The position numbers and the translations under genes were made by a program. 64,000 bases of DNA. It comes from Streptomyces sp. NBC_01306 (GTDB taxonomy: Bacteria; Actinomycetota; Actinomycetes; Streptomycetales; Streptomycetaceae). Location of the stretch: NCBI RefSeq assembly GCF_026340465.1, contig NZ_JAPEPC010000001.1:6959501-7023500 (forward strand), written 5' to 3'. Below are positions 17,301 to 25,412 of this stretch, piece by piece. Position 1 is the first letter of the stretch. Each line of letters starts with the position of its first letter. The notes under the pieces were generated by a model. It searched no databases. It had not been told where the DNA came from and saw only the letters and a program-made list of their open reading frames with translations.

Positions 17301-17642
17301 TCACCCCCCGACCGACTCCACCGCCCTGAGCACCGCCCCGCCCCGTCCTCGGCGGCCATCAGCGCGGCCCCCCTCCCGGCCGCCCCACCGGCCCAGCGAG
17401 CGTGCTCCATCCACCACGGGGGCGAACTCGCCGGTGGGCTCGGCCGGCTGGAGGTACACACCGAGCGCCGGGATACCCAGGGTCTCCGACAGCTCACGTC
17501 CCAGCGGCGCCGTGGTGGCGGAGAGCAGCAGCAGTCCGGTGTCCGGCGACACCGGTCCGGCGAGCCCGGCGCCCAGCTCCCGTACGGAGCCCGCGGCCGT
17601 CCTGTCCCTGCCCCTGTCCCCGGTGCGAGTACGCCATGTGAC
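17301..17642 (-). pseudogene. Remnant of a UGT-like glycosyltransferase
   Basis: The minus strand encodes about 75 residues that look like the middle of the N-terminal domain of an actinobacterial UDP-glycosyltransferase (GT1/GT28 type): DTGLLLLSATTAPLGREL, LGIPALGVYLQPAEPTGEF and GARSLGRWG. Recognisable similarity covers roughly 17367-17582. The reading then runs into low-complexity Gly/Arg sequence and stops at 17301. Neither the N-terminal nucleotide-free domain start nor the C-terminal sugar-nucleotide-binding domain can be found around it, so it is a truncated, non-functional fragment. The family call is from recognition of the VYLQPAEPTGEFPPV-type motif. Confidence 0.6.
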
Positions 17643-17834
17643 GACCGCCTTCCGTACGGCGACCGGTCCCCGGTGTGGGAACGGCTCGGTGTCCAGCGTG
17701 GTCCCTGACGTCGGGTCAGGGTCAAAGCGGCCCCTGCGGACCGGAATGTTCCGGCAAAGTGTTGGCGGGTGCAACCATTGCGCGCTCTCGTGTGTCAGGG
17801 GAGAGGAAGCAGTTTTCAAGAGATCGGAGATCGT
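17643..17834. other. Upstream region of the FG-GAP gene
   Basis: These 192 bp hold a small inverted repeat, CCCTGAC at 17703-17709 with GTCAGGG at 17715-17721, and no gene. The repeat could be an operator or a hairpin in the leader of the following gene. Confidence 0.3.
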
Positions 17835-19328
17835 GTGCATTCCCGAGCCCTGGGTGCAGGTGTGGCCATCGCCGTAGCAGTGGTGTCCGCCGCTGTCGCC
17901 GCGCCCGCAGCCCAAGCCGCGCCCGCGTCGTCCATACGGTCGGCGCACTCCGCCGCACCGGCCGCCGGAGCCCCCGAGAAGGCCGACTTCAACGGCGACG
18001 GTTACGCCGACACCGCCTTCACCGCGCCGTCGGCCACCGTCGGCGGCAAGGCGGGCGCCGGATACGTCGGTGTGATGTACGGCTCCAAGTCCGGTGTGAA
18101 CAAGGCCTCCAAGCAGGTCATCGACCAGAACACCGCGGGTGTCCCGGACTCGGCCGAGTCCGGCGACGCCTTCGGCAGCGCCATCGCCTCCGCCGACCTC
18201 GACGGCGACGGCTACACGGATCTCATCGTCGGCGCCGCGAACGAGGACGCGGGCGTCGGAAAGCTCGGCACCCTCACCGTGCTCTGGGGGAGCGCCACCG
18301 GCCTGTCCGGCGGTGCGGTGCTGGCCCAGGGCGACACCGACACCGGAGGCATCGGCGACAAGCTGGCCGTCGGCGACTTCAATGGTGACGGCGGCCAGGA
18401 CGTGGTGACCGTCGCGGGCAACCAGCATCTGCGGGTGCTCTCCGGCCCGTTCAAGCGGGACGGATCGGCGAAGAGCACGTCGGTCATCCGCGACACCGAG
18501 GACACCCGGTACCTCGACATCGCGGCGGGCGACATCACGGGCGACGGCGTCACCGACCTGGTCGGCACCATCAACGACGGTGACGAGTACGACGCCCGCC
18601 GGGTGCGCTTCCTGCCCGGGACGGCGAACGGTCTCGGCGCACCCAAGATCGTCGAGGACGCGAAGGGCAACTGGGTCGAGGGCGGCGAGCACGTCACCAC
18701 GGGCGATGTGAACCATGACGGCTATGCCGACATCGTTGTCGGCCGTCCGGTGGAGGGCTACGACAGTGATCTCAACCTGCCCCTCGCCAAGGGCGGCATG
18801 ATCATGTACATCCCCGGTGGCGCGTCCGGCCCGCAGGGCACCAAGGCCAAGGCCTTCAGCCAGGACAGCGCGGGCGTCCCCGGGGCGTCCGAGGTGGGCG
18901 ACAAGTTCGGCGAGGCGGTCTCCGTCGGTGACACCAACGGCGACGGCTACGGCGACATCGCCGTCGGTCTCCCCGGCGAGGCCCTCGGCACCAAGGCGAA
19001 GGCCGGACAGGTGATCGTCCTGCCCGGCAGCGCGACCGGACCCACCGGCACCGGCTCCAAGGCGTTCAACCAGGACACCCCGGGCGTCGAGGGTGCCGTC
19101 GAGCCCAATGACGCCTTCGGCGGGGCGACTTCGCTGATGGACGCCAACGGCGACGGCCGGGCCGAGCTCGTCGTCGGCTCGCCCGGTGAGAACGCCAACG
19201 CCGGATCCGTCTGGGTCCTGCCGGGCAGCACCGCCGGCACGACCGGCACCGGTTCGATGACCTTCGGATCCGGCACGCTCGGTACGGACCCGGCGAACGC
19301 CAAGCTGGGGTCGTCCTTCAACCGCTGA
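17835..19328 (+). CDS. Secreted FG-GAP/VCBS repeat protein (integrin-alpha-like beta-propeller)
   Basis: 497-residue exported protein. A signal peptide of about 35 residues (HSRALGAGVAIAVAVVSA to AAQAAPA) is followed by seven FG-GAP blades, each with a Ca-binding DxNxDGxxD-type loop: DFNGDGYAD, DLDGDGYTD, DFNGDGGQD, DITGDGVTD, DVNHDGYAD, DTNGDGYGD and DANGDGRAE. Seven blades predict a complete beta-propeller, an extracellular ligand- or surface-binding scaffold. No catalytic motif is visible. The GTG at 17835 is chosen because it places the basic n-region just before the hydrophobic core; GGAGA is close upstream. It is monocistronic, with a terminator after it. Confidence 0.88.
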   Translation: MHSRALGAGVAIAVAVVSAAVAAPAAQAAPASSIRSAHSAAPAAGAPEKADFNGDGYADTAFTAPSATVGGKAGAGYVGVMYGSKSGVNKASKQVIDQNTAGVPDSAESGDAFGSAIASADLDGDGYTDLIVGAANEDAGVGKLGTLTVLWGSATGLSGGAVLAQGDTDTGGIGDKLAVGDFNGDGGQDVVTVAGNQHLRVLSGPFKRDGSAKSTSVIRDTEDTRYLDIAAGDITGDGVTDLVGTINDGDEYDARRVRFLPGTANGLGAPKIVEDAKGNWVEGGEHVTTGDVNHDGYADIVVGRPVEGYDSDLNLPLAKGGMIMYIPGGASGPQGTKAKAFSQDSAGVPGASEVGDKFGEAVSVGDTNGDGYGDIAVGLPGEALGTKAKAGQVIVLPGSATGPTGTGSKAFNQDTPGVEGAVEPNDAFGGATSLMDANGDGRAELVVGSPGENANAGSVWVLPGSTAGTTGTGSMTFGSGTLGTDPANAKLGSSFNR

Positions 19329-19357
19329 CCCGCAGGCAGTACCAGTCGCTGACACAG

Positions 19358-19384
19358 GATGCCCAGGGCCCTGCCCTGGGCATC
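19358..19384 (+). terminator. Terminator after the FG-GAP gene
   Basis: A perfect 12-bp stem, GATGCCCAGGGC (19358-19369) with its complement at 19373-19384, and a 3-nt loop, followed by TCTGCTGT. Confidence 0.75.
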
Positions 19385-19539
19385 TCTGCTGTCCGGTGCA
19401 CAGGGCGCCGCACCCGGGGCCCCCGTGCACGGCCCGTACGGCGAATCGCCCGTCCGATGCACCATGCCGCCCAACCGGGTTTCCGTGGCAAGGTGTTGCG
19501 GGCAAACCACTGGGGCCCAGGCAGCGAAGAGGGGGAACC

Positions 19540-20577
19540 GTGATCGTCTGGATCAACGGTGCGTTCAGTGCGGGCAAGACCAGCACCGCGCGGGAACTGA
19601 TCGATCTGATCCCGAACAGCACCTTCTACGACCCCGAGGTGCTCGGCGGGGCGCTGCGTCTCCTGCTGCCGCAGAAGAGACTGGCCGAGGTGAACGACTT
19701 CCAGGACCTGCCGGTCTGGCGGCGCATGGTGGCCGATACCGCGGCAGCACTCCTCGCCGATGTCGGCGGGGTGCTGGTGGTGCCGATGACGCTGCTGAGA
19801 CAGGAGTACCGCGACGAGATCTTCGGCGGGCTCGCCTCCCGCCGCATTCCGGTCTGTCATGTGCTGCTGACAACAGAGGAAACGATCCTGCGGGAACGGA
19901 TCGCCGGGCGCGTCGAGCTGCCCGACGACCCGGAGGGCAGCGAACGCGTCCGGCAGTGGTCCTACGAGCACATCGAGCCGTACCGGACGGCGCTCGGCTG
20001 GCTCACCGCCGACGCCCACACCGTCGACAACACCACGCTGACCCCCGCCGGGACCGCGGAGCGGATCGCCGAGGCGCTGCGCTCCGGGGCCGCCGGGCCC
20101 TGCGAGATCGTCCAGACCCCGGAGCCCACCTCCGAGACGCTCGCCGCGGGCGTTCTCCTCTTCGACGAGCAGGACAGGGTGCTGCTCGTCGACCCGACGT
20201 ACAAGCCGGGCTGGGAGTTCCCCGGCGGGGTGGTCGAGAACGGCGAGGCCCCGGCGCAGGCGGGGATCCGGGAGGTGGCGGAGGAGATAGGGATACACCT
20301 CGGGCAGGTGCCCAGACTCCTGGTGGTCGACTGGGAGCCGCCGAAGCCCCCCGGCTACGGCGGTCTGCGGCTCCTCTTCGACGGCGGCCGCCTCGACTCC
20401 GCCGCAGCCGGGCGGCTGCTGCTGCCCGGCTCCGAACTGCGCGGCTGGCGCTTCGTCAGCGAACAGCAGGCGGCGCACCTGCTGCCTCCCATCCGGTACC
20501 AGCGGCTGCGCTGGGCGCTGCGCGCCCGGGAACGCTCAGCCGTCCTCAACCTGGAGGCCGGGGTGCCGGTCGGCTGA
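19540..20577 (+). CDS. P-loop kinase-like domain fused to a Nudix hydrolase
   Basis: 345-residue two-domain protein. Residues 1-175 are a P-loop NTPase with Walker A NGAFSAGKTS at 6-15, a later TRP-like LTTEE segment and a kinase-like Arg lid; it resembles small-molecule or tunicamycin-resistance-type kinases. Residues 195-345 are a Nudix hydrolase with the box GGVVENGEAPAQAGIREVAEEIGI (GX5EX7REUXEEXGU) at about 224-247. The two activities would act on nucleotides or phosphorylated small molecules; substrates are unknown. GTG 19540 is preceded by AGGGGGAA. Upstream in-frame ATGs would place a Walker A loop unusually far from the start. Confidence 0.85.
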   Translation: MIVWINGAFSAGKTSTARELIDLIPNSTFYDPEVLGGALRLLLPQKRLAEVNDFQDLPVWRRMVADTAAALLADVGGVLVVPMTLLRQEYRDEIFGGLASRRIPVCHVLLTTEETILRERIAGRVELPDDPEGSERVRQWSYEHIEPYRTALGWLTADAHTVDNTTLTPAGTAERIAEALRSGAAGPCEIVQTPEPTSETLAAGVLLFDEQDRVLLVDPTYKPGWEFPGGVVENGEAPAQAGIREVAEEIGIHLGQVPRLLVVDWEPPKPPGYGGLRLLFDGGRLDSAAAGRLLLPGSELRGWRFVSEQQAAHLLPPIRYQRLRWALRARERSAVLNLEAGVPVG

Positions 20578-20649
20578 CGGGCGCCCCGGCCGCATCCGCA
20601 GTGCCTCTTGCGGCCCGGTACGGACGGGCTCCCGTATTCCTCTTCCTCG

Positions 20650-21444
20650 CTATTCCTGCCGTGTGACCGCACGCAGGTATGCCTCGGTGAAGAGTTCGCA
20701 GACTTCGTTCACGGGTGGGAGGTCAAGGCTCTCCATGGGTTCGAGGACCGGTCGTGTGAGGATGTGGGTGATCATCGGGCCCAGCAGGAGTTGGACCAGG
20801 ACCGGGAGCGGCAGTGGTCGTATCCGGCCCGTCTCCACGTGCGGCAGCAGGAGCCGGGCGAGGCTGTCGAACAGGCGCGGGAGATACGCCCGCGTCGCTC
20901 GCGCGGCGGGCCCGTCGGGTCGGCTGAAGAGGTCCGCGAAGATCGCCGGGAGCACGCGCGGTTCACGGTCGAACGCCGTGATCACGGCCCGGTGGAGCGC
21001 CCGCACCGTGTCCTCCAGGCGCTCCGGCGGGTCGGCGGTCAGGGCTTCCAGGCCGGGTAGCGGGCCGTAGCGTTCGTAGACGGCTCCGAGCAGGCCGTCG
21101 CGGCCGTCGAAGACCGTGTGCAAGCTGGGAAGCGAGCACACGGCCCGCTCCGCGACGGCGTCCAGGGTCATCGCGCCGAGGCCCCGCTCGGCGACGAGCT
21201 GCGCCGCCGCCTCGATCGCGCGCTCGCGGACCGGCCGCCGGCCGCCGGGGTCGACGCCCGCCCGCCGGACCGCCTCGTCCAGCGCGGCCCGTGAGCCGCC
21301 CAGCCGGCGCAGCAGCGTGCTGCGGGAGACGCCGGCCGCCGCAGCGATCACTGTCAGCGGGACGTCCGCGACGTCCCGGCCGCGTGCCTCCGCCGCCGCC
21401 AGGGCGGCGGCCACCAGATCCCGCATCTGCTCATGGTCCTGCAT
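20650..21444 (-). CDS. TetR-type regulator with two apparent helix-turn-helix units
   Basis: 264-residue regulator. The canonical TetR HTH is at about residues 70-115 (RERAIEAAAQLVAERG, TLDAVAERAVCSLPSLHTVF). In front of it a second segment, VPLTVIAAAAGVSRSTLLRRLGG (about 29-51), also reads as an HTH. The C terminus is a typical ligand/dimer domain ending LFTEAYLRAV. Several ATGs are possible (21483, 21468, 21453, 21444). 21444 is taken because a TTGACA promoter-like box for the divergent monooxygenase lies upstream of it. It probably regulates that monooxygenase gene. Confidence 0.8.
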   Translation of the reverse strand: MQDHEQMRDLVAAALAAAEARGRDVADVPLTVIAAAAGVSRSTLLRRLGGSRAALDEAVRRAGVDPGGRRPVRERAIEAAAQLVAERGLGAMTLDAVAERAVCSLPSLHTVFDGRDGLLGAVYERYGPLPGLEALTADPPERLEDTVRALHRAVITAFDREPRVLPAIFADLFSRPDGPAARATRAYLPRLFDSLARLLLPHVETGRIRPLPLPVLVQLLLGPMITHILTRPVLEPMESLDLPPVNEVCELFTEAYLRAVTRQE

Positions 21445-21454
21445 GTGAAACATG
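21442..21454. promoter_or_regulatory. Inverted repeat at the TetR start, possible operator
   Basis: CATGTGAAACATG is a 5-bp inverted repeat with a 3-nt centre that overlaps the candidate start codons of the TetR-type gene. A TTGACA box for the divergent gene is at 21462-21467. An operator here would explain coordinate control, but the repeat is short. Confidence 0.35.
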
Positions 21455-21528
21455 GTACTGCTTGACATCTGACACCGTTCCAAAGACTCTCTCTATAGGA
21501 GTTCCACTCGGAATGTGGGGAGAGTGCC

Positions 21529-22767
21529 ATGAGTGTCGTCATCTCCGGGGGCGGACCGGCAGGCATGATGCTGGGCCTGCTGCTGGCGCGGGGCGGAATC
21601 GAGGTGACCGTGCTGGAGAAGCACGGCGACTTCCTGCGCGACTTCCGCGGTGACACCGTCCACGCGTCCACCGTGCGACTGATGGACGAGCTGGGCCTGG
21701 GCCGGGAGTTCGCCTCGCTGCCGCAGAGCAAGCTCAGCAACATGGTGGTGCCCACGTCGGACGGCGGCCGTATGCGGCTGACCGCCTTCGAGGCCCTGCC
21801 GGCGCCGTACAACTACATCGCGATGGTCCCGCAGTGGGACCTGCTCGACCTGCTTGCCCAGGAGGCCCGGCGCGAGCCGTCGTTCACCCTGCGGATGAAT
21901 ACCGTGGCGACCGGGCTGATCCGGGAGGGCGGCAAGGTCGTCGGCGTCCGCTACCGCACTCAGGGCGGCGAAGAGGGCGAGATCCGCGCCGCCCTCACCG
22001 TCGCGGCCGACGGCCGCCACTCCGCACTGCGCCAGGACGCCGGTCTGGTGCCGCAGGAGTTCCCGGTCCCGTTCGACACCTGGTGGTTCCGGCTGCCCAG
22101 GCATGCCGCGGAGCAGGCCCAGGAGCCCCGGCAGGTCGCCGCGTTCCGCGCCGGCGAGTTCGCCCTGAGCCTCACCAGGAACGACTACTTCCAGATCGCG
22201 TACTTCACCACGAAGGGATCCGATGCCCGGCTGCGCACCGAAGGCGCCGAACGCTTCCGGGCGCGGATCGCCGACCTGATGCCGCAGTACGCGGACCGCG
22301 TCGACCAGCTGCCGGGCATGGACGACGTCCACCTGCTCGACGTCCGGCTCAACCGGCTTCCGCGCTGGTACGCCGACGGCCTTCTGCTGATCGGCGACGC
22401 CGCCCACGCGATGTCCCCGGCCGGCGGAATGGGGATCAACCTCGCCATCCAGGACGCGGTCGCGGCGGCCACGCTGCTCGCCGAACCACTGCGCCGGAAC
22501 CGGCTGACCACCGCCGACCTGGCAAAGGTCCAGCGGCGGCGGTGGCGGCCCACGGTGATCATGCAACGCGTACAGCTGATGCTGCACGACGGGTTCTTCG
22601 CCCCGGTCCTCACCGGCCGCCGAGTCGGCCCGCCCACCTCGATTGTCCTGGCCACCCGGTACCTGCCCGGGTTCCGCCAATTCCCCACCCGCCTGGTCGC
22701 GTTCGGCCCGCGCCCGGAGCACGCCCCGGCCTTCGCCCGGCGCCCCGTGGCGGAGCCGGCCGGCTAG
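21529..22767 (+). CDS. FAD-dependent monooxygenase/oxidoreductase (PHBH-type)
   Basis: 412-residue flavoprotein of the p-hydroxybenzoate hydroxylase group. The FAD-binding loop is VISGGGPAGMMLG at residues 4-16, the DG motif is VAADGRHSALRQ (about 160-171), and the GD motif is GDAAHAMSPAGGMGINLAIQDA (about 287-308). It likely hydroxylates or epoxidises an aromatic or polyketide-type substrate with NAD(P)H. ATG 21529 follows GGGGAGAG. The TAG stop at 22765-22767 lies within the CTAG at the left end of the adjacent IS630 remnant, so the native C terminus was probably altered by the insertion, though only the last residues are affected. Confidence 0.88.
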   Translation: MSVVISGGGPAGMMLGLLLARGGIEVTVLEKHGDFLRDFRGDTVHASTVRLMDELGLGREFASLPQSKLSNMVVPTSDGGRMRLTAFEALPAPYNYIAMVPQWDLLDLLAQEARREPSFTLRMNTVATGLIREGGKVVGVRYRTQGGEEGEIRAALTVAADGRHSALRQDAGLVPQEFPVPFDTWWFRLPRHAAEQAQEPRQVAAFRAGEFALSLTRNDYFQIAYFTTKGSDARLRTEGAERFRARIADLMPQYADRVDQLPGMDDVHLLDVRLNRLPRWYADGLLLIGDAAHAMSPAGGMGINLAIQDAVAAATLLAEPLRRNRLTTADLAKVQRRRWRPTVIMQRVQLMLHDGFFAPVLTGRRVGPPTSIVLATRYLPGFRQFPTRLVAFGPRPEHAPAFARRPVAEPAG

Positions 22768-22850
22768 TGCTGTGACCGCATAGGTTCGCCGGGTTGGTCG
22801 TCGTGGCGGTTGGATGTGCGGTGACGTCCGATCCGACTGCTGGAGGCGCG

Positions 22851-23351
22851 GTGGCCGAGCCGGTCCGTGTGCGCAGACTGACCGACCAGGAGGGGCGGCG
22901 GGTGCAGCAGATCGTGCGCCGGGGCAGCACCAACTCGGTGCGCTATCGGCGCGCGATGATGCTGCTGGCCTCGGCCGGCGGGAATCGGGTGCCGGTGATC
23001 GCCCGGCTGGTGGCGGCCGACGAGGACACCGTGCGCGATTGATCCACCGGTTCAACGAGATCGGCCTGGCCTGCCTGGACCCTCGGTGGGCGGGAAGCCG
23101 TCCCCGCCTGCTCAGCGATGACGACGAGGACTTCGTCGTCCAGACGGCCACCACCCACCCCACCAAGCTCGGCCAGCCTTTCACTCGCTGGTCGCTACGT
23201 GCAGACACGAGCCCTGCACGCCTATCTACGCTGGCCCAACGCCAACGCCCGCCACCGCGACGTCCTGGCCGCCGAACGCAAGGAACGCGCCCGCATCCGA
23301 AGCGAGAAGGGCATCCGTTGGGGCGGACGCCCCCTCAACACCGCAGCCTGA
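22851..23351 (+). pseudogene. IS630 family transposase, frameshifted and internally deleted
   Basis: The frame from GTG 22851 gives the usual N-terminal HTH region (AEPVRVRRLTDQEG, RRGSTNSVRYRRAMMLLASA, RVPVIARLVAADEDTVRD) and stops at TGA 23040-23042. A single missing base there moves the rest (IHRFNEIGLACLDPRW, TKLGQPFTRWSLR) to another frame. At about 23199-23204 the sequence jumps directly to the C-terminal RALHAYLRWPNANARHRDV to GRPLNTAA. The catalytic DDE core, roughly 200 residues, is missing. The element is dead. Confidence 0.85.
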
Positions 23352-23449
23352 CCAACCGCGAACTTACACAGCCACAGCGCATCATCGGTCCGCTCGTGGC
23401 CAAGCGCGGACGACCGAAGCGTTGTGAAGATGATCTCGGCTGGGCAGAC

Positions 23450-23471
23450 CCGGAGCCCCGAACGGGGCCGG
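23450..23471 (-). terminator. Possible terminator of the SnoaL-like gene
   Basis: GCCCC and GGGGC around a GAAC loop, extended by CGG/CCG with one bulge, lie about 35 bp after the stop of the minus-strand SnoaL-like gene. The structure is short. Confidence 0.35.
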
Positions 23472-23504
23472 TTCAGGAGAAGGGCGGCGCCAGAGGAGAA
23501 TGGC

Positions 23505-23882
23505 TCAGGAGGCGGACGGCTCGATCTCCCCCGCGAAGACGATGACCTGGTCGATGAGGCTCCGCCGCAGATGGACGACGTCCGTTCCCGCCAGGCGGGG
23601 GCCTCCATCCGGCGTCGTGAAGACCCACTGGTACCGGGCCCACTCGTCCGGCATGTCCACCGCCGAACAGCGCACCATCGTGCCGGTCCCCGCGGGGTGG
23701 CGCCGGATGTCCAGCACGAACCGCTCGACCGCCTCGATCCCCTCACTGCGGCCCAACGGTCCCCAGAAGACCACGTCCGAGGTGAGGGCCTGGGAGAGCA
23801 GTGCAGTCACATAGCTGTCGTCCGAGGCGTTGAACGCGGAGATGAACGTGTCGATCGCGGACCGCGCGGTTTCTTCCTGCAT
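23505..23882 (-). CDS. SnoaL-like / NTF2-fold protein
   Basis: 125-residue protein with the SnoaL/NTF2 cone-fold pattern: an N-terminal helix (ARSAIDTFISAFNASD), LTSDVVFWGPLGRSEG, a central IEAVERFVLDIRR helix, and a final strand WVFTTPDGG to VIVFAGEIE. Such proteins act as polyketide cyclases, isomerases or small ligand binders; the role here is unknown. The ATG at 23882 has no obvious ribosome site, and an ACCAGT direct repeat lies just upstream. It sits inside the IS630-type bracket, unusual for a cargo gene, and may have been carried or trapped there. Confidence 0.7.
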   Translation of the reverse strand: MQEETARSAIDTFISAFNASDDSYVTALLSQALTSDVVFWGPLGRSEGIEAVERFVLDIRRHPAGTGTMVRCSAVDMPDEWARYQWVFTTPDGGPRLAGTDVVHLRRSLIDQVIVFAGEIEPSAS

Positions 23883-23970
23883 GCACCAGTAATACCAGTC
23901 GCCTCGCGGACCGCGCTCGTCCCGTGAGCCGTCTCCCGACCACGGTGAACCATCCCGGTCACAGCACTAG

Positions 23971-25412
23971 TAGGGCTTGGTCATGTTGATGGTGGTGGAG
24001 CGTGTCCGTTGGGTGTGGTCCGGCGTTGAGAGGGTGTGACTCCGGACGAGATTGCCTGTGTGCGTGGTGAGTTGGAGACGTTTGCGGCGGAGGTGTTCGA
24101 GCCGTTCGCGAGAAAGGATCAACGTCGCTGGGGGCAGGTCTACCTGCGCGGGCTGTTGACCGACGGCAAGCGGAAGTCCGTCGAGCCGATGGCGGCCCGC
24201 CTCGGGGAGGAGGGGAACCGGCAGGCGCTGGCTCACTTCGTCACCACCAGTCCGTGGGACCCCTCACACATCAGGGCCCGGCTGGCGTGGAAAATGGAGG
24301 CGGCGATCCAGCCGAGCGCGCTGATCTTCGACGACACCGGCTTCCTCAAGGACGGAAATGCTTCGGCGTGTGTGTCGCGGCAGTACACCGGCACCGCCGG
24401 CAAGGTCACCAACTGCCAGGTGGGCGTTTCGCTGCACCTGGCCTCCGATCACGCCTCCTCGGCGGTGGACTGGCGGCTGTTCCTGCCCGAGACGTGGGAT
24501 GCGGCCTCGCCGAAGGCGAACCCGGACAGGGTCGCCCGCCGCGCCTCCTGTGGCATTCCCGACGATGTCGGGCACGTGGAGAAGTGGCAGCTGGCCCTGG
24601 ACATGCTGGACGAGACGCGCTCGTGGGGCATTGAGATCCCGTTGGCCATCGCGGACGCTGGATACGGCGACGCCACCGCTTTCCGGCTCGGTGTTCAGGC
24701 CCGCGGCCTGAATTACGTCGTCGGGATCTCCACGACGCTCACGGCCCACCCCGGCCAGGCCGTTCCCGTGGCCGTTCCGTACTCCGGAACCGGACGCCCA
24801 CCGGTTGTGAAGTATCTGGACAAACCACAGTCGGTGAAACAACTGGCCATGGAAGCAGGCCGGAAGGCGGCCAAACCCGTGCAATGGCGGGAGGGCTCGC
24901 GGCCTGGCACCAGCCGCAGCGGCTTCAAGCGCATGTACTCGCGGTTTGTCGCCCTGCGGATTCGCCCCGCCGGACGCGAGATCCGTCAGGCGGTCCAGGG
25001 CCCGCAGTTGCCGGAGTGCTGGCTGCTGGCCGAGTGGCCGGCAAACGAACCCGAACCGGTCCAGTTCTGGCTCTCCGACCTGCCCACCGACACTCCACTG
25101 ACCACGTTGGTCCGCCTCGCCAAGCTCCGTTGGCGCATCGAGCACGACTACCGGGAGATGAAACAGGCCCTGGGCCTGACCCATTTCGAGGGCCGCACCT
25201 TCAACGGCTGGCACCACCACGTCACACTCGTCTCCGTCGCCCACGCCTTCTGCACCCTGCAACGACTGGCCAGAGCCCCAAAAGACACGGCGCCGGTCTG
25301 AGCCTCTACCAAGTCGTCCGCGAGCTGCAGATACTCCTCGCGGTCTGGGCCGGCGCCTGCCCCACCTGCCACCGCGACATACCCACGCTCGTACTGACCT
25401 GACCAAGCCCTA
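23971..25412 (+). mobile_element. IS701-type insertion sequence with CTAG target duplication
   Basis: A complete element of 1442 bp. The ends TAGGGCTTGGTC (23971-23982) and GACCAAGCCCTA (25401-25412) are perfect 12-bp inverted repeats. Both sides are flanked by CTAG (23967-23970 and 25413-25416), matching the 4-bp YTAR duplication described for IS701-group elements. The left CTAG is the end of the IS630-type element and the right CTAG is the end of the palindromic MITE, so this IS arrived last. Confidence 0.88.
24036..25301 (+). CDS. IS701 family transposase
   Basis: 421-residue DDE transposase. The acidic residues lie in LIFDDTGFLKDG (about 97-108), IADAGYGD (about 208-215) and WRIEHDYREMKQALGL (about 367-382). 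SRQYTGTAGKVTNCQVGVSLHLAS is the family-typical block between them. The start is GTG 24036, 64 bp inside the left end. The stop at 25299-25301 is followed, in the -1 frame, by 34 protein-like codons (LSLYQVVRELQ to DIPTLVLT) that end exactly at the right inverted repeat. The zero frame contains CCCAAAA at 25277-25283, a possible -1 slip site. The gene may be frameshifted by decay, or the extension may be made by slippage. Confidence 0.9.
   Translation: MTPDEIACVRGELETFAAEVFEPFARKDQRRWGQVYLRGLLTDGKRKSVEPMAARLGEEGNRQALAHFVTTSPWDPSHIRARLAWKMEAAIQPSALIFDDTGFLKDGNASACVSRQYTGTAGKVTNCQVGVSLHLASDHASSAVDWRLFLPETWDAASPKANPDRVARRASCGIPDDVGHVEKWQLALDMLDETRSWGIEIPLAIADAGYGDATAFRLGVQARGLNYVVGISTTLTAHPGQAVPVAVPYSGTGRPPVVKYLDKPQSVKQLAMEAGRKAAKPVQWREGSRPGTSRSGFKRMYSRFVALRIRPAGREIRQAVQGPQLPECWLLAEWPANEPEPVQFWLSDLPTDTPLTTLVRLAKLRWRIEHDYREMKQALGLTHFEGRTFNGWHHHVTLVSVAHAFCTLQRLARAPKDTAPV

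Larger units (their letters stand above)
22764..23970. mobile_element. Decayed IS630-family element bracketed by terminal inverted repeats, with a SnoaL-like gene inside
   Basis: The outer ends CTAGTGCTGTGACC (22764-22777) and GGTCACAGCACTAG (23957-23970) are perfect inverse complements, and the similarity continues inwards with mismatches to about 27 bp. Each end contains TA next to GTGCTGTGACC, as expected for IS630 target duplication. The left half carries the broken transposase (22851-23351). A degenerate second right end is visible at about 23359-23385, directly after the transposase stop. A minus-strand SnoaL-like gene lies between that inner end and the outer one. Either two IS630 ends flank an acquired segment, or an old insertion pushed the true end outwards. 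Confidence 0.65.

Noticed and set aside
17301-19622. 773-codon open frame on the minus strand
   Set aside because: Most of it is the shadow of the FG-GAP gene on the other strand, with biased composition and no motif. Only its last part (17301-17642) resembles a protein and is kept as a remnant.
23386-23504. Plus-strand frame with LVAKRGRPKR, suspected second transposase fragment
   Set aside because: Too short and only a generic basic motif. No neighbouring segment supports a transposase family.
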